Positions 1 through 10,929 are shown, counted from the first letter of the stretch. The stretch: 64,000 bases of DNA from a bacterium (GCA_029945625.1 JAQSCW010000018.1:62001-126000), one strand, 5' to 3'. Notes: generated from the sequence alone by a model not told the origin. Numbers and translations are program-made.

Positions 1-981
1 TTGCCCGAAGAAACGGTGATGATGAATCAGCTCACCGTGAATCTCCACTTACTCATGGTGTCGTTTTACCGACCTACTTCTTCACGTTATAAAATTCTTT
101 GCGAAGCAAAAGCGTTTCCAAGCGATCAATATGCGTTGCAATCCCAAGTCAAATTTCACGGCTATGAGCCAAAGGACGCCCTCATTGAAGTGGGGCCGAG
201 GGAAGGGGAATACCATATCCGGCAAGAAGATGTTCTTGCGGCGATTGAAAAACATAAAGATTCACTGTGCCTGATTATGATTGGTGGTGTGAATTATTTT
301 ACGGGCCAGGTGTTTGACATGAAAACCATTACCGAAGCAGGACACAAGGCGGGGGCTTTGGTAGGATTCGATTTGGCGCATGCTGCCGGCAACATCAAAC
401 TTGAATTACACGTGTGGAATGTCGATTTTGCCGCCTGGTGCAGTTATAAATACCTGAACAGCGGCCCTGGAAGCGTAGCAGGTGCCTTTGTGCATCAACA
501 ACACCTATTAAACACCCAATTACCACTATTTGCCGGCTGGTGGGGACATGATAAAAAGACACGATTTCTGATGGACAGCACATTTGTTCCGATGCAAACC
601 GCCGAACGCTGGCAAATGAGTAATGCCCCGGTGTTAAGCATGGCTGCGTGCCGAGCAAGTCTTGATATATTTGAAGAAGTGGGGATGGACGCACTCATCG
701 CAAAAAGCAAATTACTCACATCTTACCTTGAATTTGTAGTTGGCGAAATAAATAACGAAAAAAACAATTGTCTCCAAATTATTACTCCAAAAGAGAACCG
801 TGGTTGCCAGATATCTATTGTGGCGCATGGTTACGGCAAAGCTCTGTATAACAAATTAATTGAAAACGGCGTAGTTCCCGATTGGAGAGAGCCCAATGTG
901 ATACGCTGTGCAACCGTACCGCTGTATAATTCGTTTGAAGACATTTATTTGTTTGGCCAAATCCTGACTAGCCTTCTTTGA
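1..981 (+). CDS. kynU: Kynureninase, 5'-truncated by the window edge
   Basis: PLP enzyme that cleaves kynurenine or 3-hydroxykynurenine to (3-hydroxy)anthranilate and alanine, in the cytosol; a step of tryptophan breakdown and de novo NAD synthesis. The visible 326 residues contain the PLP-fold motifs of the family: DLAHAAGN near residues 124-131 and the Schiff-base lysine in CSYKYLNSGPG (Lys150 of this fragment). The family is about 420 residues long, so roughly the first 100 are missing; the TTG at position 1 is not a real start, because coding continues to the window edge. The C-terminus looks complete. It converges on the DUF3108 gene. The partner enzyme, 3-hydroxyanthranilate dioxygenase, is far away at 59848-60369. 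Identification is firm. Confidence 0.95.
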   Translation: MPEETVMMNQLTVNLHLLMVSFYRPTSSRYKILCEAKAFPSDQYALQSQVKFHGYEPKDALIEVGPREGEYHIRQEDVLAAIEKHKDSLCLIMIGGVNYFTGQVFDMKTITEAGHKAGALVGFDLAHAAGNIKLELHVWNVDFAAWCSYKYLNSGPGSVAGAFVHQQHLLNTQLPLFAGWWGHDKKTRFLMDSTFVPMQTAERWQMSNAPVLSMAACRASLDIFEEVGMDALIAKSKLLTSYLEFVVGEINNEKNNCLQIITPKENRGCQISIVAHGYGKALYNKLIENGVVPDWREPNVIRCATVPLYNSFEDIYLFGQILTSLL

Positions 982-1022
982 AGGAAGCGACTAAATCATC
1001 CTGATCTTTGCTTTCAGATGGA

Positions 1023-1868
1023 TCAGTTTACTTTGGAAGTTGCATTCGCTAAATTGTGCGTATCGGTGATGTCCATTTTAATACTCCCCACCAAAACATT
1101 GGCTTGAGCGCGCATAGGAATGTGGTTTTGGTCATCACTAATCCAAACAGTAAGGTCTTCCTCTTCCTTAAACACTCTTCCTTTTTGCACGATGGGATTA
1201 AATTTTAAACAGCGAAACTTACCCAGGTCTGTTTCAATAATTTCCTTACCCACATACCGGATCTTCAAATTCCACACCTCTTTATCGACAAAGCATGGCA
1301 TTGAAATAATTTCCCCTACTTTAGCAGTACTAAACTTTAGATTTCTTCCTGCATAAAAAGCGCTCACCATATCCTGCACGCCGCTGGGCACATCGTATTT
1401 TTGATTATTGCCAATATCCACCTTTTTAGTATAGTGATTAAAAACATAATCTTGTTTGAATTTGTAACCGCCTTCATCTACTCTTCTTACAAATAACCAG
1501 GGTAGAAGCGCGTCTTTATCTAAATAAGTTTCATAACGGTCGCGGACTTTAAAAAACCAATCAGTTGTTCCTGTCGAATAGCCCGATCCCACAATATGAT
1601 AAACGTTTCTACCATTTACATGAATGAGATCGGGTTTCACTTCCAGCACTGCCATTCCGGCATTTAACAAGCCATAGTGCAAGCGGTACGTTAAAACCTC
1701 TCCTTCTTTAAACGCTGTATTGGCTTGAATAGGTAGTTTGTCTCCTATTTCAAATGCACTACTCGTTTCTAATTTCTGCCTTGAGGAATCCATGGTGCTC
1801 ATGGATAACAATACAAACACAGCTGCAAAAGCCAATAGCTGATAGGTAAAATGCCTTGCTCTTCTCAT
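1023..1868 (-). CDS. DUF3108 domain-containing exported protein
   Basis: A 281-residue protein with a positively charged N-terminus (MRRARH) followed by one hydrophobic stretch, so it is exported or anchored by its N-terminus. The body matches the DUF3108 family as I know it: a GEVLTY-type opening strand, a GLLNAG segment, a WFFKVRD region and a late DLTVWISDD strand, all predicted beta structure. The function of the family is not established; members occur widely in Gram-negative bacteria. The frame extends upstream to a TTG at 1895, but the ATG at 1868 places the basic residues directly before the hydrophobic segment and is preferred. It lies 45 bases downstream of the acyltransferase gene on the same strand, so they may be co-transcribed. 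Confidence 0.8.
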   Translation of the reverse strand: MRRARHFTYQLLAFAAVFVLLSMSTMDSSRQKLETSSAFEIGDKLPIQANTAFKEGEVLTYRLHYGLLNAGMAVLEVKPDLIHVNGRNVYHIVGSGYSTGTTDWFFKVRDRYETYLDKDALLPWLFVRRVDEGGYKFKQDYVFNHYTKKVDIGNNQKYDVPSGVQDMVSAFYAGRNLKFSTAKVGEIISMPCFVDKEVWNLKIRYVGKEIIETDLGKFRCLKFNPIVQKGRVFKEEEDLTVWISDDQNHIPMRAQANVLVGSIKMDITDTHNLANATSKVN

Positions 1869-1913
1869 ACCTGTTATACCCAATTTACGTGCCAAGGTTA
1901 GCGCTTGGAAGCA

Positions 1914-3230
1914 CTATAATTTGTTAATTAACGCCAACAACATATTTCTTTGTGAGGAAAGTTGCGCTACCAATACCTTGTTATTTTGGATCACGAACAT
2001 ACCCCTTGTTTTCTTAAAGAAAGGCACATAATAAAGGCTGAACCAAGCACTGAGTCCAAATGCAAACAACGAAAGAAAAGTAAGGAGCCCCGACGCAAAG
2101 ACAACATTGAGCGTGATGAAGCAGAGGACATAATAAATCAGGAATACAATCATGGCGATGCCTATGTAGAAGGAAGAGAAAAACTCGATGTTCTTAACGA
2201 TTTTCTTGGTAATATAATTTGTAAGAAGGAAGGGAAGATAGTTTCCAATCATCGCCAAAGCCCAAATTGGTGCTCCGGCAAGGAGGGCGAAACAGCGACT
2301 AACCAGATGGATTGGGTTTGACTGAGCGTTTTGGCTGGGATCAAACAACCAATCGCGCAGGTTGTGGGCACGCAACGCATCAAAATAGGCTTTCGCCTGT
2401 GTTTTAAATTCGCCGAGAACTTCTCGGTTCTGAAGGGAAGCCGCGTTGACCTTTTCGGTGAGCTGCTGTAACACCCTAAAATCATGTTCCAAATTAGTGG
2501 GATTGAGCTGTTGCTTAAGCAATTCTGCCCTTTTGCACAGCGTTTCCACTTGAAGCACCGCTTCGTCATCATCCGGGTTCTGGATGTGGGTAACGAGGGC
2601 TTTCATTCTTGGCTCTAACACATCCATAAAAGCCCTGTTTGCACGGGCGGGGTTGTTTCGGTAGGCTTCAATGAACTCTCTTACGCGGATAGGTTCTCCA
2701 ATGTTATAGAAGGCGTTGCTTCTGAGTTTTGATGGGTTGCTGTAATTTACACCTATGGGAACCACCACCAGGTGCTCATTATTTATAGCCTCAAAAGCCC
2801 CAAAAACCATCCTGGCCACGCCTTTTTTGAGTGGACGTAGTCTTCTCTCTTGAATACACAATCCTTCGGCAAATACTATTATTTTGGAGTTTTTAGAAAG
2901 CAGATAGTTTACCCGGCGATACGCGTCTTCATTTTTCTTCAAACCTTCTTTTCCTCCGTCCTGGATACGGAAAATGGGTACAATGCCGATGGATTCGAGC
3001 AAAGAGGTAATTAGTCCGGGTTTAAAAACATCTCCCCGGGCCATAAACTTCAATTTCATGGGATGCGTTAAGGAAGTGATCAGGATGGGATCGGTAAATG
3101 CATTGGGGTGATTCATGGCAATAATAACTGGTCCTTTTACCTTAATATTCTCCAAGTGATTCGCTTGAAGTCGTTTATAGAAGACGGGTATAAAAAATGA
3201 AATCCAATATCTTAAAATGTGCCAGACCAT
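1914..3230 (-). CDS. PlsC-type acyltransferase with C-terminal membrane domain
   Basis: Probable 1-acyl-glycerol-3-phosphate acyltransferase-like enzyme at the inner membrane. The N-terminal third holds the acyltransferase signature NHPNAFTD (His41, Asp47) and the substrate-binding block FAEG (Glu122-Gly123). The spacing is H-x5-D rather than the classic H-x4-D; I recall this form from Bacteroidota relatives. A helical central part (residues about 200-300) and roughly four membrane segments (about 305-410) follow, which simple PlsC proteins of about 240 residues lack, so it may not be the housekeeping PlsC. The frame runs up to a TTG at 3272, but the ATG at 3230 (MVWHILRYW) begins at a typical N-terminal amphipathic segment and is chosen. 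It is divergent from gyrB. Confidence 0.8.
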   Translation of the reverse strand: MVWHILRYWISFFIPVFYKRLQANHLENIKVKGPVIIAMNHPNAFTDPILITSLTHPMKLKFMARGDVFKPGLITSLLESIGIVPIFRIQDGGKEGLKKNEDAYRRVNYLLSKNSKIIVFAEGLCIQERRLRPLKKGVARMVFGAFEAINNEHLVVVPIGVNYSNPSKLRSNAFYNIGEPIRVREFIEAYRNNPARANRAFMDVLEPRMKALVTHIQNPDDDEAVLQVETLCKRAELLKQQLNPTNLEHDFRVLQQLTEKVNAASLQNREVLGEFKTQAKAYFDALRAHNLRDWLFDPSQNAQSNPIHLVSRCFALLAGAPIWALAMIGNYLPFLLTNYITKKIVKNIEFFSSFYIGIAMIVFLIYYVLCFITLNVVFASGLLTFLSLFAFGLSAWFSLYYVPFFKKTRGMFVIQNNKVLVAQLSSQRNMLLALINKL

Positions 3231-3279
3231 AAGAAAGTTTGCGACAAAAATAGCTTTATTTTTTACAATCAACTTTTAA

Positions 3280-5328
<2,049 letters not shown>

Positions 5329-5804
5329 CAGGGATGAGATCCGAGGCAACGACTCTGCTGCAGTATTTTAGTTGCCTTTCGGAAGAAAAAAAGAGCGGCC
5401 TCTCAGCTGAGGAGTGTTTTCGTGACTATTTTCCGGTTGATTATTTCGGAGGTGAAGAGTTGCGGCACACAGGGATGCGTTGTGCGCCAATCCTCCTACC
5501 CGAAAGACGATCATTCCGAGCTCAAATTGCCATTAGCATTCATCACTATTGCATAGCAGAAAAATTTTATAGCAAAATACCACATGGGATTGCATCAGGA
5601 TAATAAATTGGAAATTTGCTTTAAAAACGGAACGTAAAAACGTTGTAAAAGACAACCTGTTAGGAGCAATTTCAACTAACGGTGCAATTGCCGCTAACAG
5701 TTCATCAGTGCCGTGGGGAGAAAGTGTCGAAAAGGGCTTGGATGAGAATGAAGAGGGCAAAGAGTGTGCTTAAAGCATAAATCTTTTAGCAATAGTTACT
5801 TTCC
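5329..5804. other. Gene-poor stretch between gyrB and a glycosyltransferase
   Basis: This 476-base stretch holds only the doubtful 89-codon frame at 5334-5603 and an unconvincing minus-strand frame at 5533-5760. I see no tRNA, intrinsic terminator for gyrB, or recognisable remnant of a known gene or mobile element. It could be the remains of a decayed gene. Confidence 0.4.
5334..5603 (+). CDS. Possible small protein of 89 residues, unrecognised
   Basis: An open frame of 89 codons starts with ATG five bases after the gyrB stop. The first half is rather acidic and protein-like (EEKKSGLSAEECFRDYF), the second half less so. I recognise no domain. There is no signal peptide or membrane segment. 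Its position behind gyrB would allow translational coupling, but this stretch also reads as degraded non-coding DNA. It is reported only as a possibility; a set of homologues showing third-base conservation would be needed to accept it. Confidence 0.2.
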   Translation: MRSEATTLLQYFSCLSEEKKSGLSAEECFRDYFPVDYFGGEELRHTGMRCAPILLPERRSFRAQIAISIHHYCIAEKFYSKIPHGIASG

Positions 5805-6803
5805 GTGAACATTTCTGTGTATTCAAAAAGAACCATATTTATTTCCCCCCTCGATTGGGGCATGGGACATGCTACTCGCATCGTACCTCTAATAAAAAAA
5901 TTGCAACAGGAAAACGAAATTATTCTGGGGATAAGCCCCTCACATGAATTTTTTTTTGAAGCGATTTTCCCTCACTTAAAAAAGATTGAGCTGCCATCCT
6001 ATCAAATTTCCTACTCCCGATTTTTACCCGTTTGGCTTAAACTTATTCTTCAGGCACCGCGCATTTTTTCGGTGATACGAAAAGAAAACGCACTTCTTAA
6101 AAAGATCATCTCTACGCATTCGGTAAATTTGGTCATAAGCGACAACCGTTATGGTTTGTACAATAATAAGGTCGAAAGTATTTTTATTACTCACCAGTTA
6201 ATTATTTTGAGTCCTGTTTTTTCATCTTGGGCAAATTGGATGAATATTAAACTTTTGCGGCGGTTTCAGGAAGTATGGGTGCCTGACTACGAACCTAGGA
6301 GTGAGCGCTTATCCGGCAATTTGAGTGAGAACAAAAAGGTGCCTATTCCCGTTCGTTTTATTGGCCCTCAAAGCAGGTTTGTGAGTGGGGAAGTTATGAG
6401 AAGTAAGTCGATTGATCTGTTAATTTTATTATCCGGAATCGAACCGCAACGAAGTTTACTGGAAAATATGTTATTGGAAAAATTCAAGGAAAGTAAACTA
6501 AATATTGTTTTAGTGAGAGGAAAGGAGAAAGTCGCCGCGACTCATAAAAACATCCGAATTATTGATTTTGCCGACACGAATTTACTCGGAGATCTGATAG
6601 TCAATGCGCGAACCGTTATATGTAGAAGTGGCTATAGTACACTGATGGACCTGCATATATTGGGATTCAGAAATCTCATTCTTGTTCCCACTCCGGGGCA
6701 AACTGAACAAGAGTACCTCGCAAGGTATTGGCAACAGAACTATAAGGCCAAAGTAATCCATCAACGTGATTTAACAGCTGCCGACCTTCAACTTGGTGGG
6801 TAA
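5805..6803 (+). CDS. MurG/GT28-like predicted glycosyltransferase
   Basis: Cytosolic GT-B fold glycosyltransferase of the broad family that includes MurG and COG1819. The N-terminal domain begins with ISPLDWGMGHATR, the glycine-rich loop that in MurG-like enzymes contacts the lipid acceptor side, and carries SDNRYGLY near residues 110-118. The C-terminal nucleotide-sugar domain shows CRSGYSTLMDL and the loop VPTPGQTEQEYLA, like the UDP-sugar site of GT28 enzymes. The start is a GTG; no better ATG exists upstream. Acceptor and sugar are unknown. The protein ends abruptly after the last conserved block, and another frame stays open for about 15 codons beyond, so a short C-terminal truncation or frameshift is possible. 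It stands alone between gene-poor spacers. Confidence 0.75.
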   Translation: MNISVYSKRTIFISPLDWGMGHATRIVPLIKKLQQENEIILGISPSHEFFFEAIFPHLKKIELPSYQISYSRFLPVWLKLILQAPRIFSVIRKENALLKKIISTHSVNLVISDNRYGLYNNKVESIFITHQLIILSPVFSSWANWMNIKLLRRFQEVWVPDYEPRSERLSGNLSENKKVPIPVRFIGPQSRFVSGEVMRSKSIDLLILLSGIEPQRSLLENMLLEKFKESKLNIVLVRGKEKVAATHKNIRIIDFADTNLLGDLIVNARTVICRSGYSTLMDLHILGFRNLILVPTPGQTEQEYLARYWQQNYKAKVIHQRDLTAADLQLGG

Positions 6804-7196
6804 ATGGCAATTACTAGTTGAATTTAATAAATAGAAACTCGTAAGGATCGAGATGATTGAAATGAGGATTCCCCAAAAATCGGATTGGTATAAACACGGT
6901 GCAAATGAGGAGAGAGATGTGAAAATTATACTGAATAAAAGGGGTGTGATACTAACCGGCAGGGTGTGAAATTTGCGCCAGTTTGGTGACCAAATCACTT
7001 GAGCGTGAAATTCTCGCAACCGATAAAATCCCACAGCACGTTGCAATTATTCCACTTATGAGGAAAAAGTAGGCCACTTATAAAAAAATGAGGTAAAATG
7101 GCTTTGGGCCGCTCGAATTTTAGTGTTAAAACCAAAGATTTTAAATAACTTTAGATAATTATAAGTATTTTTATCGAATTAAATTAATTAAGAACA
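6804..7196. other. Intergenic region upstream of a T9SS protein gene
   Basis: This 393-base spacer has no convincing gene; the minus-strand frame at 6771-7046 has no recognisable features and overlaps the glycosyltransferase. The octamer CCACTTAT occurs twice between about 7050 and 7085. A TAACTTTA box at 7146-7153 lies 43 bases before the next start and may be part of its promoter. The last 60 bases are strongly AT-rich. Confidence 0.35.
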
Positions 7197-9386
7197 ATGA
7201 AAAGACAATTACTTTCAATTATTGCGGCTTTAACAGTAGGTACTGCTATGGCCCAAGTGCCTAGTACGAGTTGGGCCACAAATCAGAACGCTGTGTTTGC
7301 GGCTTCAAGTTCTGTAGCAACGAACCCAGGTGTGAAATTTATGGATGCTGTTGACGCAAACGTAGTGTGGGTTATTGGCACAGATTGGGGTGCCCCAAGC
7401 CGGAATTATAACTGGTATTCACGTACGATTAATGGCGGGACTAGTTTTGCCGGAGGAAATGTATTTAGCGATACCAATACTTATAACATTGCCAATATGG
7501 AAGGCATTGATGCCAATACTGCTTGGGTGTGTTCCTACATGAAGGCGACTTCAAATCAAGGGGCCATTCACAGAACAACTAATGGTGGAGCTTCTTGGAA
7601 CAACATGACCGCTACCGGTATGTATACCAGCACCACTGCGTTTGCTAACTGGGTTACTTTTCTTACACCTTCAGTAGGAATCGCGAATGGCGATCCGGTT
7701 AACGGAGAATATGAACTTTGGAGAACTACAGATGGCGGTTTGTCATGGGCGCAAGTTCCAGGTACAAATATTCCTAATCCAAATTCGGGAGAATTTGCCA
7801 TTGTGAATTTATATGCTAAAGTGGGAACTTCTAATGTGTGGTTTGGAACCAACGGCAACAGAATGTTCCGTACCACCGACGCCGGTGTTACCTGGAGTGT
7901 TTCAACAGTAGGAATTCCAAGTAATACCATTACCGAGATTGCTTTTTCAAGTCCTTTAAACGGTGTGTGTTATACTGGAAACGGTACTGCTTTAGAATTA
8001 TGGAATTCAAGTAACGGAGGAGCAACATGGACTCAGATTACACCTTTGCCTGCGAATCTTGGATTGTGGGATGTTACAGGAATCCCGGGAACAGGTAACC
8101 TTGCCTCCTACGGAGCGGGTACCGGAAATACTATTATTTCTTATTCCAGCGATAATGGATTAACTTGGACAGATTGGGGAAGCACTGGTATACCTTATAT
8201 TACCGGAGATTTTGTGAATGGGTCGACAGCGTGGGCCGGTTCATTGAGCTTTAGCACCTTTACCAATATTTGGAAATACACCGGAGCTACCATTACAGGA
8301 ACTGTAGCACCTACCGCTGCGTTCTCGTTACCTGCGAATTTGTGTTTAACCGGACCTACTGCAACAGTTGTGCCAGCGAATACCTCAACAGGAAGTCCTG
8401 TGCCAACTTATAGCTGGTCTTCTACTCCTGCCGGAGCGGTCTTTTCAAATCCTACAGCAGCTACACCTACAATAACTTTCTCTTCAGGAAACACCTATAC
8501 AATTACTCTTGTTGCTACAAATGCAGGTGGTTCAAACTCCTCTTCGCAAGTGATCACCGTAGCAGCTTGTGTGGCTCCAATTGCCACCTTTACATTGCCA
8601 GCCAGCGGATGTGCTAACTACTCATTCACAGCAGTTAACACAAGTACAGGTGCTCCAACTCCTGCATACTTCTGGTCAGTAGCTCCTGCTACCGGTGTAA
8701 CAGTTTCCCCATCCTCTATTGCAACAAGTCCTGTTATTAAGGTAACAAGTGTTGGCGTCTATACCATAACCTTGGTAGCCTCTAACGCCTCAGGAACTGC
8801 AGCAGCAACTCAAACTATTAATGTTGCGCCTTGTCCTCCTACTGCTACTTTCAGCATTCCGGCAAACATTCGTTTTTGCGATGTTAAGACCTTCTCTACC
8901 ACAAATAGTACCAGCAATCCTGCGGGCATGAGCGGAAGCATTACTTACACCTGGAGTGTGACGCCAAACACCGGCGTGTCTGTTTTCCCTAATTATTTCC
9001 AACAAAATTTGTCGGTAACAATTTCAAACAGCACCATTCCGCAGTACACTGTTACTTTGAGAGCGAAAAATGCCTCAGGTACTTCTACTGTTGCTCAAAC
9101 CATTAGTGTGAACGACTGCAATGATGTTGGTGTAAATGAACTAAGTCTTAATAACCTTCTTGGTGTGTATCCAAACCCGGTAAAAGATCAATTGAACCTT
9201 AGTTTGCCAAATACCGGACAGGAGTATGGCATTAAGATTACCAATGTTTTAGGTTCAGTGATTTATCAGGAAGCAAGTAGTAAAGAAAACATAACGATTA
9301 GTATTGGAAACAATCCAAGAGGTATTTACTTCTTAACGGTTGAGTCGAAGACTGAAAAAGTGACAAGAAAAATTGTACTCGAATAG
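7197..9386 (+). CDS. Secreted T9SS protein with Asp-box propeller and PKD-like repeats
   Basis: Extracellular protein of 729 residues. A signal peptide (MKRQLLSIIAALTVGTAMAQ) is followed by a beta-propeller region (about 20-370) with repeated Asp-box motifs of the form S/T-x-D/N-x-G-x-T/S-W: TTNGGASW, TTDGGLSW, TTDAGVTW, SSNGGATW and SSDNGLTW. Such propellers occur in sialidases and Ycf48-like proteins, but no sialidase catalytic residues are evident. Three PKD/Ig-like repeats follow (about 375-650), each opening with ATF/AAFSLPA and closing with a cysteine. The C-terminal 75 residues are a T9SS type A sorting domain (GVYPNPVKD ... GIYFLTV ... KIVLE). Likely a cell-surface adhesin or stress-debris protein; the ligand is unknown. 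A strong terminator follows. Confidence 0.85.
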   Translation: MKRQLLSIIAALTVGTAMAQVPSTSWATNQNAVFAASSSVATNPGVKFMDAVDANVVWVIGTDWGAPSRNYNWYSRTINGGTSFAGGNVFSDTNTYNIANMEGIDANTAWVCSYMKATSNQGAIHRTTNGGASWNNMTATGMYTSTTAFANWVTFLTPSVGIANGDPVNGEYELWRTTDGGLSWAQVPGTNIPNPNSGEFAIVNLYAKVGTSNVWFGTNGNRMFRTTDAGVTWSVSTVGIPSNTITEIAFSSPLNGVCYTGNGTALELWNSSNGGATWTQITPLPANLGLWDVTGIPGTGNLASYGAGTGNTIISYSSDNGLTWTDWGSTGIPYITGDFVNGSTAWAGSLSFSTFTNIWKYTGATITGTVAPTAAFSLPANLCLTGPTATVVPANTSTGSPVPTYSWSSTPAGAVFSNPTAATPTITFSSGNTYTITLVATNAGGSNSSSQVITVAACVAPIATFTLPASGCANYSFTAVNTSTGAPTPAYFWSVAPATGVTVSPSSIATSPVIKVTSVGVYTITLVASNASGTAAATQTINVAPCPPTATFSIPANIRFCDVKTFSTTNSTSNPAGMSGSITYTWSVTPNTGVSVFPNYFQQNLSVTISNSTIPQYTVTLRAKNASGTSTVAQTISVNDCNDVGVNELSLNNLLGVYPNPVKDQLNLSLPNTGQEYGIKITNVLGSVIYQEASSKENITISIGNNPRGIYFLTVESKTEKVTRKIVLE

Positions 9387-9406
9387 TAAATAACGTTTAT
9401 TAAAGA

Positions 9407-9434
9407 GCCGCTCCAGCAATGGAGCGGCTTTTTT
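9407..9434 (+). terminator. Intrinsic terminator after the propeller protein gene
   Basis: Perfect 9-bp stem GCCGCTCCA / TGGAGCGGC with a GCAA tetraloop, followed by six T residues. It separates the T9SS gene from fmt, whose start lies 13 bases beyond, so fmt must have its own promoter inside or before this region or depend on read-through. Confidence 0.9.
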
Positions 9435-9446
9435 GTTCAATCAGGT

Positions 9447-10403
9447 ATGCGAATCATTTTTATGGGAACCCCCGAGTTCGCTGTTGCCAGTCTCGATGTG
9501 TTGGTAAAACAGGGATGCGAGGTGGTGGCAGTTATTACAGCCCCCGATAAACCGGCGGGCAGGGGACAACTCCTTCGGGAGTCTGCCGTAAAAAAATATG
9601 CGCTGGATAACCATCTCAAGATCTTGCAGCCTGTTAATTTAAAGGACGAGCTGTTTGTATCGGAGTTAAGGTCGCTGGGAGCTCATTTGCAGATCGTAGT
9701 TGCCTTTAGAATGCTTCCTGCCATTATATGGGAGATGCCACTACTGGGCACCTACAATCTTCACGCATCGCACTTACCCAAATACAGAGGGGCAGCTCCC
9801 ATAAACTGGGCGATTATTAGGGGCGAAAGCAGGACAGGAGTAACCAGTTTTAAGCTCGAACACGAGATCGACACCGGAAGTATTTTGTTTCAAAACGCAG
9901 TGGAAATTGATGACACTATTACCGCAGGAGAATTGCACGACACACTGATGATGCGGGGCGCGGACCTCATATTAAAGACAGTTCTTGCTCTTCAAGCATA
10001 TTTTGAATCGGGAAAACCTTTGATGTTTATGCCCCAAAATGATTCAGAAGCAACGCATGCCCCGAAACTTAACCGCGAGACCTGCAGAATTAACTGGGCG
10101 TTACCGGGCAAAGAGATCCATAACCTCATCAGGGGTTTAAGTCCGCACCCTTGCGCATTCACGGTAGTGACCAGAGCGGGTCGGAATCCACTGGTACTAA
10201 AGGTATACCGGGCTTCATTTCAGAGAGCGGAGCATCATCTTACTAACGGTTCTCTTATTACCGACAGCACAAAACACTTGAGGGTATGCTGTCCCGGAGG
10301 ATTTATTCAAATAGATGAAATGCAGTTGGAGGGAAAAAAACGCATGAAGACAGATGAATTCTTAAAAGGATTCAAGGTCGATTCTCAGACTTTGCTGAGT
10401 TGA
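9447..10403 (+). CDS. fmt: Methionyl-tRNA formyltransferase
   Basis: Formylates Met-tRNAi with 10-formyl-tetrahydrofolate to make the initiator tRNA for translation. The 318-residue length is typical. Visible landmarks are the N-terminal GTPEFA strand, PDKPAGRGQ with the tRNA-contacting loop, the catalytic block NLHASHLPKYRGAAPINWA (Asn104, His106), and EHEIDTGSI carrying the catalytic aspartate; a smaller C-terminal OB-like domain (after about 205) binds tRNA. The usual partner def (peptide deformylase) is not adjacent. The ATG start sits just after the upstream terminator. Identification is firm. Confidence 0.96.
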   Translation: MRIIFMGTPEFAVASLDVLVKQGCEVVAVITAPDKPAGRGQLLRESAVKKYALDNHLKILQPVNLKDELFVSELRSLGAHLQIVVAFRMLPAIIWEMPLLGTYNLHASHLPKYRGAAPINWAIIRGESRTGVTSFKLEHEIDTGSILFQNAVEIDDTITAGELHDTLMMRGADLILKTVLALQAYFESGKPLMFMPQNDSEATHAPKLNRETCRINWALPGKEIHNLIRGLSPHPCAFTVVTRAGRNPLVLKVYRASFQRAEHHLTNGSLITDSTKHLRVCCPGGFIQIDEMQLEGKKRMKTDEFLKGFKVDSQTLLS

Positions 10404-10505
10404 GAAAGTCCCAGTGTATATATGATGCCGCGCTGGTGTAACGCTCAAGCCCTACTATTAAGCTATTTCGCGACATCAAGCCTCCCAAACCCTTATTATT
10501 AGACT

Positions 10506-10572
10506 GTTTCAGCCAATACTTATCAACAAAACGCCTATTTATCAACAAAAAAAGCATAATTATTGCTGAAAC
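10506..10572. repeat. Inverted repeat enclosing two identical 12-mers upstream of HU
   Basis: Arms GTTTCAGCCAATA (10506-10518) and TATTGCTGAAAC (10561-10572) are complementary apart from one bulged C. Between them the 12-mer TTATCAACAAAA occurs twice (10520-10531 and 10539-10550), centre to centre 19 bases. The core TTATCAACA differs by one base from the DnaA box consensus TTATCCACA. The element ends three bases before the -33 box of the HU promoter, which suggests a regulatory role there. Confidence 0.7.
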
Positions 10573-10574
10573 AC

Positions 10575-10605
10575 TTGACAAATGCGGTTTTAGCTAGTAT
10601 GTTTG
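10575..10605 (+). promoter_or_regulatory. Bacteroidota-type promoter for HU
   Basis: TTG at 10575-10577, a 20-base spacer, and TATGTTTG at 10598-10605, a full match to the Bacteroidota -7 consensus TAnnTTTG with a near-ideal spacing to the -33 TTG. Transcription would start a few bases further on and leave a leader of about 35 bases before the HU start. This is the clearest promoter in the window. Confidence 0.7.
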
Positions 10606-10647
10606 TGTCATAATTTATTAATTGTTTAACCCTTAACACAAAAAAAA

Positions 10648-10929
10648 ATGAACAAAGCAGAATTAATTGATGCTATTGCATCGAGTTCAAAATTAACAAA
10701 AGCTGACGCTGGTCGCGCTTTAGATTCAACAATCGACGCGATCCACAAAGCCTTGAAAAAAGGAGACCGTATTGGTTTAGTAGGTTTCGGTTCTTTCTCA
10801 GTAGCTAAGCGTGCTGCCCGCACAGGTCGCAATCCGCAAACAGGAAAAGAAATTAAAATTGCTGCTAAAAAAGTAGTAAAATTTAAAGCTGGATCTGATT
10901 TAGCAGGAACAGTTAACAAATCTAAGTAA
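10648..10929 (+). CDS. hup: HU family DNA-binding protein
   Basis: Nucleoid-associated dimeric protein that bends DNA. At 93 residues it has the normal length: N-terminal helical half ([14 protein letters not shown] ... [12 protein letters not shown]), the beta arm starting at [15 protein letters not shown] and the DNA-clamping stretch [16 protein letters not shown] with the conserved proline near residue 70, then a C-terminal helix. It is monocistronic, with its own promoter and terminator. Codon use is more regular (AAA, GGT, GTA rich) than in its neighbours, as expected for an abundant protein. Identification is certain; which HU paralogue this is cannot be told. Confidence 0.96.
   Translation: MNKAELIDAIASSSKLTKADAGRALDSTIDAIHKALKKGDRIGLVGFGSFSVAKRAARTGRNPQTGKEIKIAAKKVVKFKAGSDLAGTVNKSK

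Noticed and set aside
5533-5760. Minus-strand open frame of 75 codons in the spacer after gyrB
   Set aside because: No recognisable domain, unlikely composition, and it overlaps the equally doubtful plus-strand frame; the spacer is more likely non-coding.
6771-7046. Minus-strand frame of 91 codons upstream of the propeller protein
   Set aside because: Overlaps the end of the glycosyltransferase, no signal peptide or domain, no start signal.
7197-9386. Sialidase
   Set aside because: Asp-boxes are present, but the arginine triad and catalytic Tyr/Glu of sialidases are not apparent; the motif is shared by other propellers.
10506-10572. Replication origin near HU, because of two TTATCAACA boxes
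   Set aside because: Only two boxes, no dnaA or dnaN nearby, no clear duplex-unwinding repeats; an operator for HU fits better. A GC-skew plot would settle it.
10626-10919. Minus-strand frame of 97 codons opposite HU
   Set aside because: Antisense shadow of a certain gene with biased codon use; nothing supports it.
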